From the NCBI GenBank assembly GCA_039566865.1, contig CM076955.1, positions 2,668,501-2,732,500 on the forward strand: a DNA stretch of 64,000 nt, read 5' to 3'. This DNA is from Aurelia coerulea. Taxonomy: Eukaryota; Cnidaria; Scyphozoa; Semaeostomeae; Ulmaridae. The translations under genes and the position numbers were made by a program. Below, piece by piece: positions 55,001-64,000 of the stretch (position 1 is the stretch's first letter; the number at the start of each line of letters is the position of its first letter). The notes beneath the pieces were generated by a model. It saw only the letters and a list, made by a program, of their open reading frames with translations, made no database searches and had not been told where the DNA came from.

Positions 55001-58000
55001 TTTTCCCGAAAATAGGCCCTTTTTGAGAATACCGATTTTTGCCCAAAAAGTAAGGCTATACCCTTTGCTTTTTCCCGAAAATAGGCCCTTTTTGAGAATA
55101 CCGATTTTTGGCCAAAAAGTAAGGCTATACCCTTTGCTTTTTCCTGAAAATAGGCCCCTTTTGAGAATATCGATTTTTGGCCAAAAAGTAAGGCTATACC
55201 CTTTGCTTTTTCCCGAAAATAGGCCCCTTTTGAGAATACCGATTTTTGGCCAAAAAGTAAGGCTATACCCTTTGCTTTTTCCCGAAAATAGGCCCCTTTT
55301 GAGAATACCGATTTTTGCCAAAAAGTAAGGCTATACCCTTTGCTTTTTCCCGAAAATAGGGCCTTTTGAGAGTACCGATTTTGGCCAAAAAGTAAGGCTA
55401 TACCCTTTGCTTTTTCCTAAAAATAGGCCCCTTTTGAGAATGCCGATTTTTTCCCAAAAACTAAGGCTATACCCTCTGCTTTTTCCTGAAAATAGGCCCT
55501 TTTGAGAATACCGATTTTTGGCCAAAAGGTAAGGCTATAGCCTTTGCTTTTTCCTGAAAATAGGCCCCTTTTGAGAATGCCGATTTTTTGACAAAAAGTA
55601 AGGCTATACCCTTTGCTTTTTCCTTAAAATAGGCCCTTTTGAGAATACCGATTTTTGGCCAAAAAGGAAGGCTATACCCTTTGCTTTTTCCTAAAAATAG
55701 GCCCCTTTTGAGAATACCGATTTTTGGCCAAAACGTAAGGCTATACCCTTTGCTTTTTCCCGAAAATAGGCCCCTTTTGAGAATCCGATTTTTGGCCAAA
55801 AAGCAAGGCTATACCCTTTGCTTTTTCCTGAAAATAGGCCCTTTTCGAGAATACCGATTTTTGGCTAAAAAGTAAGGCTATACCCTTTGCTTTTTCCAGA
55901 AAATAGGCCCATTTTGAGAATACCGATTTTTGGCCAAAAAGTAAGGCTATACCCTTTGCTTTTTCCTGAAAAATAGGCCCTTTTGAGAATACCGAATTTT
56001 GGCCAAAAAGTAAGGCTATACCCTTCGCTTTTTCCTGAAATAGGCCCCTTTTGAGAATACCGATTTTTAGCCAAAAAGTAAGGCTATACCCTTTGCTTTT
56101 TCCCGAAAATAGACCCCTTTTGAGAATACCGATTTTTGGCCAAAAAGTAAGGCTATACCCTTTGCTTTTTCCCGAAAATAGGCCCTTTTTGAGAATACCG
56201 ATTTTTGGCCAAAAAGTAAGGCTATACCCTTTGCTTTTTCCTGAAAATAGGCCCTTTTGAGAATACCGATTTTTGGCCAAAAAGTAAGGCTATACCCTTT
56301 GCTTTTTCCTAAAAATAGGCCCCTTTTGAGAATACCGATTTTTCCCCAAAAACTAAGGCTATACCCTTTGCTTTTTCCCGAAAATAGGCCCCTTTTGAGA
56401 ATGCCGATTTTTGGCCAAAAAGTAAGGCTATACCCTTTGCTTTTTCCTTAAAATAGTTCCTTTTGAGAATACCGATTTTTGGCCAAAAAGTAAGGCTATA
56501 CCCTTTGCTTTTTCCTGAAAATAGGCCCCTTTTGAAAATACCGATTTTTGGCCAAAAAGTAAGGCTATACCCTTTGCTTTTTCCCGAAAATAGGCCCCTT
56601 TTGAGAATGCCGATTTTTGGCCAAAAAGTAAGGCTATACCCTTTGCTTTTTCCTGAAAATAGGCCCTTTTTGAGAATACCGATTTTTGGCTAAAAAGTAA
56701 GGCTATACCCTTTGCTTTTTCCCGAAAATAGGCCCCTTTTGAGAATACCGATTTTTGGCCAAAAAGTAAGGCTATACCCTTTGCTTTTTCCTGAAAATAG
56801 GCCCTTTTGAGAATACCGATTTTTAGCCAAAAAGTAAGGCTATACCCTTCGCTTTTTCCTGAAATAGGCCCCTTTTGAGAATATCAATTTTTGGCCAAAA
56901 AGTAAGGCTATACCCTTTGCTTTTTCCCGAAAATAGGCCCCTTTTGAGAATACCGATTTTTGGCCAAAAAGTAAGGCTATACCCTTTGCTTTTTCCCGAA
57001 AATAGGCCCCTTTTGAGAATACCGATTTTTGGCCAAAAGGTAAGGCTATACCCTTTGCTTTTTCCTGAAAATAGGCCCCTTTTGAGAATTCCGATTTTTT
57101 GCCAAAAAGTAAGGCTATACCCTTTGCTTTTTCCTGAAAATAGGCCCTTTTGAGAATACCGATTTTTGGCCAAAAAGTAAGGCTATACCCTTTGCTTTTT
57201 CCTGAAAATAGGCCCCTTTTGAGAATACCGATTTTTGGCCAAAACGTAAGGCTATACCCTTTGCTTTTTCCTGAAAATAGGCCCCTTTTGAGAATACCGA
57301 TTTTTACTCAAAAAGTAAGGCTATACCCTTTGCTTTTTCCTTAAAATAGGCCCTTTTGAGAATACCGATTTTTGGCCAAAAGGTAAGGCTATACCCTTTG
57401 CTTTTTCCTGAAAATAGGCCCCTTTTGAGAATGCCGATTTTTGGCCAAAAAGTAAGGCTATACCCTTTGCTTTTTCCTGAAAATAGGCCCTTTTGAGAAT
57501 ACCGATTTTTGGCCAAAAAGTAAGGCTATACCCTTTGCTTTTTCCCGAAAATAGGCCCCTTTTGAGAATACCGATTTTTGGCCAAAACGTAAGGCTATAC
57601 CCTTTGCTTTTTCCTGAAAATAGGCCCCTTTTGAGAATACCGATTTTTACTCAAAAAGTAAGGCTATACCCTTTGCTTTTTCCTTAAAATAGGCCCCTTT
57701 TGAAAATACCGATTTTTGGCCAAAAAGTAAGGCTATACCCTTTGCTTTTTCCCGAAAATAGGCCCCTTTTGAGAATGCCGATTTTTGGCCAAAAAGTAAG
57801 GCTATACCCTTTGCTTTTTCCTGAAAATAGGCCCTTTTGGGAATACCGATTTTTGGCCAAAAAGTAAGGCTATACCCTTTGCTTTTTCCTGAAAATAGGC
57901 CCCTTTTGAGAATGCCGATTTTTGGCCAAAAAGTAAGGCTATACCCTTTGCTTTTTCCTGAAAATAGGCCCCTTTTGAGAATGCCGATTTTTGGCCAAAA

Positions 58001-59655
58001 AGTAAGGCTATACCCTTTGCTTTTTCCTGAAAATAATCCCTTTTGAGAATACCGATTTTTGGCCAAAAAGTAAGGCTATACCCTTTGCTTTTTCCTGAAA
58101 ATAGGCCCCTTTTGAGAATACCGATTTTTGGCCAAAAAGTAAGGCTATACCCTTTGCTTTTTCCTGAAAATAGGCCCCTTTTGAGAATACCGATTTTTGG
58201 CTAGAAAGTAAGGCTATACCCTTTGCTTTTTCCCGAAAATAGGCCCTTTTGAGAATACCGATTTTTGGCCAAAAAGTAAGGCTATACCCTTGCTTTTTCC
58301 TGAAAATAGGCCCCTTTTGAGAAAACCGATTTTTACACAAAAAGTAAGGCTATACCCTTTGTTTTTTCCCGAAAAAAGGCCCCTTTTGAAAATACCGATT
58401 TTTGGCCAAAAAGTAAGGCTATACCCTTTGCTTTTTCCCGAAAATAGGCCCTTTTTGAGAATACCGATTTTTGGCCAAAAAGTAAGGCTATACCCTTTGC
58501 TTTTTCCTGAAAATAGGCCCCTTTTGAGAATACCGATTTTTGGCCAAAAAGTAAGGCTATACCCTTCGCTTTTCCCGAAAATAGGCCCTTTTTGAGAATA
58601 CCGATTTTGGCCAAAAAGTAAGGCTATACCCTTTGCTTTTTCCCGAAAAAAGGCCCTTTTTGAGAATACCGAATTTTAGCCAAAAAGTAAGGCTATACCC
58701 TTTGCTTTTTCCTGAAAATAGGCCCCTTTTGAGAATACCGATTTTTGGCTAGAAAGTAAGGCTATACCCTTTGCTTTTTCCCGAAAATAGGCCCTTTTTG
58801 AGAACACCGATTTTTGCCCAAAAAGTAAGGCTATACCCTTTGCTTTTTCCCGAAAATAGGCCCTTTTTGAGAATACCGATTTTTGCCCAAAAAGTAAGGC
58901 TATACCCTTTGCTTTTTCCCGAAAATAGGCCCTTTTTGAGAATACCGATTTTTGGCCAAAAAGTAAGGCTATACCCTTTGCTTTTTCCTGAAAATAGGCC
59001 CCTTTTGAGAATATCGATTTTTTGGCCAAAAAGTAAGGCTATACCCTTTGCTTTTTCCCGAAAATAGACCCCTTTTGAGAATACCGATTTTTGGCCAAAA
59101 AGTAAGGCTGTACCCTTTGCTTTTTCCCGAAAATAGGCCCCTTTTGAGAATAACGAGTTTTGGCAAAAAAGTAAGGCTATACCCTTTGCTTTTTCCTGAA
59201 AATAGGCCCCTTTTGAAAATACCGATTTTTGTCAAAAAAGTAAGGCTATACCCTTTGCTTTTTCCTGAAAATAGGCCCCTTTTGAGAATACTGATTTTTG
59301 GCTAAAAAGTAAGGCTATACCCTTTGCTTTTTCCTGAAAATAGGCCCCTTTTGAGAATGCCGATTTTTTCCCAAAAAGTAAGGCTATACCCTTTGCTTTT
59401 TCCTGAAAATAGGCCCCTTTTGAAAATACCGATTTTTGGCCAAAAAGTAAGGCTATACCCTTTGCTTTTTCCCGAAAATAGGCCCCTTTTGAGAATACCG
59501 ATTTTTGGCCAAAAAGTAAGGCTATACCCTTTGCTTTTTCCTGAAAATAGGCCCCTTTTGAGAATACCGATTTTTGGCCAAAAAGTAAGGCTATACCCTT
59601 TGCTTTTTCCCGAAAATAGGCCCCTTTTGAGAATACATATTTCTGGCAAAAAAGT
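49040..59655. repeat. 69/68-bp satellite array, about 150 units
   Basis: From about 49290 to 59655 a 69-bp unit repeats head to tail; a frequent 68-bp form lacks one base in its C/T run. Typical words are GAGAATACCGATTTTTGGCC, AAAAAGTAAGGCTATACCC and TTTGCTTTTTCC. Most units hold the palindrome TTTTTGGCCAAAAA. Decayed units (CACCAAAGAGTAAGGCTG near 49075; TTTTGGCCAAAGGATG near 49210) mark the left edge. Rare variants recur together (GAATCCGATTTTTGGCC near 51643, 53837, 55782; TTTTTTGACAAAAAG near 51445, 53640, 55583), showing near-identical blocks of about 1.94 and 2.19 kb. As 69 is a multiple of 3, 23-residue repeats are open on both strands, up to 237 aa, until a 68-bp unit shifts frame. 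I do not regard these as genes. Confidence 0.97.
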
Positions 59656-60111
59656 AGAGCAAAATTCATCAGACGCAGCAGTATCTACTGTTCTTAATTG
59701 ATAATACAAAACAAAGGAATTCACGATTCAAACAAATGATTTACCGTACAGAACTAAAAAATATGCTTAGATAGCGGACTGATCGTATTAAACCTACAAA
59801 CGCAACCGTAGACTATGTACTGTAATCTGTGGAAAGAAACTGTTAACTCCTGTAAAAGAATTACAATTAAATTTGTCGATAACCAGGGAGAAAACTGTGA
59901 AATCCTGCAAGAGAAAGAACGAATTAACATCAAAGGAGAAAAAATATGTTAATAGCTGCAGTAAAAAACAATGTTAAATAACCAAAATTATGTCTTCGTT
60001 ATTTTGGTTAGTCAACGTTGCTCTTTATTGCCGTTTTTACCTCTCGTGGCTTGATGTTACTTCGTTGTCTATCTTGCAGGATTTCACAGTTCAACAGTCC
60101 CTAGTTACAAG
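59656..60111. other. Right flank of the satellite, nothing recognised
   Basis: The last unit decays (GAATACATATTTCTGGC) into unique AT-rich sequence with no exon. Confidence 0.5.
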
Positions 60112-60115
60112 TTAA

Positions 60116-60260
60116 AGGGTCTGTTTCATCCAGCATGCCTTGCACGTGCCGTTTCTTGTTTGGCCTTTGTAGTCGCCATTTTCATGGCCCATGAAAATGG
60201 CGACAACAAAGGACAACCAAGGGACGGCACGTGCAAGGAATGCTGGATGAAACAGAAACT
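60116..60260. mobile_element. TTAA-flanked hairpin element
   Basis: Arms of about 65 bp (CTGTTTCATCCAGCATGCCT and, inverted, GGAATGCTGGATGAAACAG; TGCACGTGCCGT/GACGGCACGTGCA) meet at CATGGCCCATG. TTAA lies at 60112-60115 and 60261-60264. Confidence 0.8.
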
Positions 60261-60385
60261 TTAATTTGGTTGTTATTCTTTTACAGAAGTCAACAGTTTG
60301 TTAACAAAGATTAGTGTCTAAAGTTCCGGTGGAGTCATTACCATGAGTCCGTTATTCAATTTTTAAAGTAGCGAGTGCAAAGAAA

Positions 60386-60455
60386 GAAATTTCTACGGCC
60401 TGGCAGAGAAGCTGACGTAAGAAATTTCTACGGCCTGGCAGAGAAGCTGACGTAA
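60386..60455. repeat. 35-bp direct duplication
   Basis: GAAATTTCTACGGCCTGGCA...GACGTAA occurs twice in immediate succession without change. Confidence 0.9.
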
Positions 60456-61232
60456 GATGCGTATTCCGCAACTCGATCCTTTCTCTTTGGTACTACCTGG
60501 ATGTTAATTATTCTGTTCAATGATACCCATTAAACTTTTCATATGTGACAATATTCTAGGTGGTCCAGTATTTGCTCTTGCGCCCCAAAAACTCCTTCAC
60601 TATGATTGGATTTGGTTCTATAACATATTTACATACATTTTATGAGAATTTAGCTGCTACAACCGTTTAGATAATTAAAGACAAAACCAAATTCAGCAAA
60701 TCTAATCATTTGGTGCCAAGAATCTGACAGAATCGAAAAAGGTAGAACTAAAATCTTCAAGAATGCTGGTGTGAACCATTTTACCTTCTTTCTTTATATG
60801 CTTGAAGGAAATTTCATTACTTTGCTACAATTCCATACTTTGCGGGTGTTTGATACACGGGGGGAGGGGGGGTTCTTGTCCAAATTATGGGTAGGGGTCT
60901 GCTGCGAGCATCTTCAAAAGGGTACCGCTGCCCGAGGCAGAAGTTTAGATATATCCTTCTTCCTTCGATATGTGCTAATATTTGCTCTTAAAAACCATTT
61001 CTGGAATGCACAACGTGCGCGCTAGCGACCCGGGTTTCAGGGCAATTTTTACGGCTTGCTTTGTTTTTGTTTATGCCTTGACCAACCGAGCATGGAATTC
61101 CCCTTGTCTGCAATCACAAATTGCTTTGTATCTAGGTGTCAATGAAAGTAGCAAGTTCTATTGTAACATTATCTATCCTTGTTTAAGTCCACTACAATGC
61201 TGGTGTTCCATTCTCTCCCACAAGGGATTTAA

Positions 61233-61538
61233 AGGAGCCCCGTCTCCAAATTTAGTTCGAAACGATGATTTTACAGTTTTTTGAAAGGTAATAGCACATA
61301 TAGGCTTCTCTTCTTTTTTCAAAATAAAAGCCTTATTTTGAAGAAAAATCCTCGTACTTCACAGAGGAACAAACCAAACGCTCATATACTTTACAATTTC
61401 TCCGATATAAGTGGATTTTACACGGTCACTTTTTGATGGCTTGGGTGAAGCCACCAAACAAACTGCAAAAAACAATGGATGAACAATGGACACGTGCGAT
61501 GTTTACAGATTTGCTTACAGTTTGGCGACGGAGCCCCT
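61233..61538. mobile_element. TTAA-flanked MITE, 306 bp
   Basis: TTAA (61229-61232 and 61539-61542) flanks ends AGGAGCCCCGTC and GACGGAGCCCCT. The interior (TTTTTTGAAAGGTAATAGCAC, TACTTCACAGAGGAACAAA) is shared with decayed copies near 27300-27480 and 47950-48215. Confidence 0.8.
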
Positions 61539-61589
61539 TTAATCAAGTGTCGAGCAATGTTTACCATCTACTGTATATCTGTATATATA

Positions 61590-62015
61590 CGTTACTGTAC
61601 ACGTTTTTTTATAAGAAACATGGATCAGCACTTCGTGCTAAAAGTTTTTTAATTTCGCATGAAAATTTTGGTGCTTTAGTAGTGCAAGTTTCTTAATTAG
61701 TTTCTTATTTTTTTGGGCCTAAAATTGCGGTATTGTTCGAAGTTGAGCCTTCTTCTCGACAAAGGGCTTCCATTTTGCATTGACATTGTCATCAAGAAGA
61801 AGCCATGCACATCAAGGCAAAAATTTACCAATTTTGCAGTTAACAGTCAAGAAAAGACGAATGTACCTTTGTCAGAGAGACATAGAATAAGAGAGACATA
61901 CAGAAATAAAGTTTTAGAGTTTCTTAACTGTTCTTGAGCGTAGTACTAGAGTTTCTTAAATGTTTGGTCATCGTAGTACTAGTTTCTTATAAACCAGTTT
62001 CTCATAAAAAAAACG
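61590..62015. repeat. Diverged 'TTTCTTA' repeat copy
   Basis: TTTTTTATAAGAAACATGG on the left and GTTTCTTATAAACCAGTTTC on the right, with repeated AGTTTCTTAA words, relate this segment to 13340-13860. Confidence 0.45.
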
Positions 62016-62543
62016 TGGATATCTAATGTCAAGTGCAAATGTCCACAAAAAAAAAAGAACTGAAGTGTTTTAAACGATTGATTTTGCGTTATCGTAAATA
62101 TCACGCGATGTATTATTTGAGACCGACTTTAGAGCCTTTCCTTTGTGCGACGCAGTATGTGTGTGTAAAGACAAGACTGCAAAGACCGATAATACGTACA
62201 GTTCATTATGTTGATCAAGCATCATTCTCCTCCGTGAGGCTTTTTTCCAGCTCCTCCGTTCTTTGTTTGTCAATAAGCTCCATTTCGCGGATTTTCTGAA
62301 AGCAAAATGCAAAAATTGTGAATGCGACATTTGTCAATTATCAGCAGTCATGAACACCCTATCACAATGTAAAGGTAAGGTTTTTGATTCATTACAAGGA
62401 GTTTACACTTCAAGAGCGATTCCACTGTCCAAAAAGAAATTTCTAGCGTTAATTGTTTGCATTACACCTGATTAATGCTACTCTTCTACCTCAGAGCATA
62501 CGCCTAAATTTTCTATGCAATAAAACAGTTTTTATTGATTTAA

Positions 62544-63054
62544 AGGGCCCTGGTCAACATCGATGCTTTGCAGCACTCGGCTATTATCAAAATAATTTAG
62601 GATTCCAGCATTCTGGCTAGCTAACGGTTGGTTGGCGAAGCGGTAGCCTTGGGCTCCTTTCACGCACTCGACCCGAATTCGAAACCTGGTCAATTCCTTT
62701 TTATTTATCTTTCTTCAAGTCCCTGCTGGTTCTGCTAGTGCAATCTAGTATCAACATCATATTCGGAGGGATGGAAACCGTTGCTGTCCTGCTTGAAAGA
62801 AACCGCACAGGTCAATTGAAAAAATAAAAAACTGCGAATAATACGATACCCTGGTTGTTTCAGAGTTCATAAACCGTTGCAATTTGCTCGTTTGATTCTC
62901 CATTCCATTAAAAATTCTTACTGTATGCTCTGAATTACTCTGAATGCCCTTTTACTGCGAGCAGCCATATTAGTTTCTGAACATCAGAAACTCAAGGACA
63001 CAGGGTATCGAGGGAGAATTATGCGCGCAAAGCATCGATGTTGACCAGGGCCCT
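62544..63054. mobile_element. TTAA-flanked MITE with perfect TIRs
   Basis: TTAA (62540-62543, 63055-63058) flanks a 511-bp element beginning AGGGCCCTGGTCAACATCGA. Counting part of the flank, 33 bp at each end (62539-62571, 63027-63059) are exact reverse complements. TTAA is the piggyBac-type target, but the family is not proven. A tRNA-like sequence lies inside. Confidence 0.9.
62626..62697 (+). ncRNA. tRNA-like sequence (SINE head or decayed tRNA)
   Basis: TTGGCGAAGCGGTAGCC forms a D arm (GGC/GCC) and fits an A box. GAATTCGAAACC is an imperfect B box at the expected distance, followed by a T-run (about 62698). Acceptor arms CGGTTGG and TCAATTC pair only with wobbles, and the T and anticodon stems are broken. 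A functional tRNA is unlikely. Confidence 0.4.
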
Positions 63055-63142
63055 TTAAAAAAACAGGGTTTCTCTTGATGGCAGCTATATTCTAACTGAC
63101 TGAATCACCCTGTATATAGAACACAGAAATGATAATAATTAG

Positions 63143-63651
63143 CATAGGGCTCAAATCTTTCAAATCTCTAAAAAGGTGGGTGTAAAATTCTATTCCATTT
63201 TTCTTTGAATTGAATGGCTTGAAAGGAACTTATAGTACTTGGCTGTAAATCTGCCGTGGAAATTTGTTGATATCTTGATTTATTTTCAAAATAACGGCAA
63301 TTTAATGATTTTTGAAAAAATTGATGGAAAATTTTGAAAACATTTAAATCATCGTAAATTCTAAACCAAAGGAAGAAAAATCATACAACTTCCAAGAAAA
63401 CCATAGTTTATGAAGGCCTACAATATGGTGAAAAGCAGATATCAGTATCTTTTCTGGTTTAGGATTTAGCAATTTGATGACGTCATAGCCTCAAATTTAA
63501 TAAATGCTGCCATTTTGAAACTAATCAAGATATCAACAAATTGCCACGGCAGATTTACAGTAAAAAATGCTAAGCTCCTTCCAAGCCATTTAATTCGAGG
63601 GAAACCGTAATAGAATTTTACACCGACCTTTTTAAAGATTTGAGCCCTATG
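63143..63651. mobile_element. CATAG...CTATG element, complete copy
   Basis: The ends CATAGGGCTCAAATCTTT and AAAGATTTGAGCCCTATG are exact over 18 bp. Long imperfect arms (AAAAAGGTGGGTGTAAAATT; AATCTGCCGTGG/CCACGGCAGATT) make most of the 509 bp self-complementary. It is related to 26304-26823. Confidence 0.85.
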
Positions 63652-64000
63652 TTATAATAATTATAATTATTATTAGTGCTGGACAATTTCTTTTATTCTC
63701 TAATTTGGATGTAACTGCGAATAAAGAGATAAATAGAACACATACCGTAATCGCTCTATTAAGCTTGTTTGTATGGGAACGAAAATTCCACATCCGATTC
63801 TGGTCCGTGATTTACTTGTCAGTAACATTTAACAGACAATTGTAATGAATCTAAATTTCAATGGCAATATTTACTGAGATGATAGAGAGCTGAGGGCTCT
63901 GGAGCAAGGCAAATCCACAAACATCAACCCACAGGCCAAAACAAGGCATTTAGAGAGGGCATATCATTAAAAAAATTAAAACCCACCTGTGAAATTTCTG
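63652..64000. other. AT-rich end of window
   Basis: A short AATTATTA run is followed by unique sequence. No exon or repeat end is recognised. Confidence 0.5.

Noticed and set aside
49040..59655. CRISPR-like array
   Set aside because: Units are contiguous with no unique spacers, and the surroundings are eukaryotic.
49367..59701. Dozens of open frames (60-237 aa) encoding 23-residue repeats on both strands of the satellite
   Set aside because: They follow from a stop-free 69-bp unit; 68-bp units shift frame, no start context or splice logic exists, and opposite strands are equally open.

Overview
This is eukaryotic, almost certainly metazoan, nuclear DNA: AT-rich, with GT-AG introns, vertebrate-like gene families and a very dense load of small transposable elements. 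Large introns, a DENND3 gene with WD40 repeats, a possible TNF-receptor-like gene and a CR1/Jockey-type LINE fit a marine invertebrate such as a cnidarian or invertebrate deuterostome. I cannot fix the phylum from the sequence alone.

Three protein genes lie in the same (+) orientation. (1) Ribosomal protein L10 (RPL10/uL16) has five coding exons between 2629 and 10891 and encodes 218 aa. Its intron 2 carries a box C/D snoRNA (3817-3892) whose guide and position rule match U27/SNORD27, the guide for 2'-O-methylation of A27 in human 18S rRNA. (2) A three-exon gene (23172-28340, 177 aa) encodes an unrecognised small membrane protein. It has a short Cys-rich N-terminus without a signal peptide, one transmembrane helix and a Pro/Glu-rich tail with two PxQE motifs; I suggest a type III TNF-receptor-like protein. 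(3) A DENND3 homologue (36464-45567, four coding exons, 1256 aa) has uDENN/cDENN/dDENN, a PH/GRAM-like region and C-terminal WD40 repeats.

Two satellite arrays dominate the non-genic DNA. One is a 195-bp repeat (about 17.9-21.1 kb, 16-17 units) with 7-unit and 3-unit higher-order duplications. The other is a 69/68-bp repeat (about 49.3-59.66 kb, roughly 150 units) with a 14-bp palindrome in nearly every unit, open frames on both strands, and blocks of about 1.94 and 2.19 kb that repeat nearly unchanged.

The rest is mostly non-autonomous DNA transposons whose ends can be read directly: hAT-like (8-bp duplications), PIF/Harbinger-like (TTA), Tc1/mariner-like fold-backs (TA), a TTAA-flanked group, an ~8-10-bp-TSD family, a 66-bp miniature nested in another element, and several long palindromes. 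One truncated, frameshifted LINE reverse transcriptase lies at 29.76-30.83 kb. RPL10 intron 4, both larger DENND3 introns and the DENND3 3' flank have all been hit repeatedly. No CRISPR, operon or bacterial feature is present.
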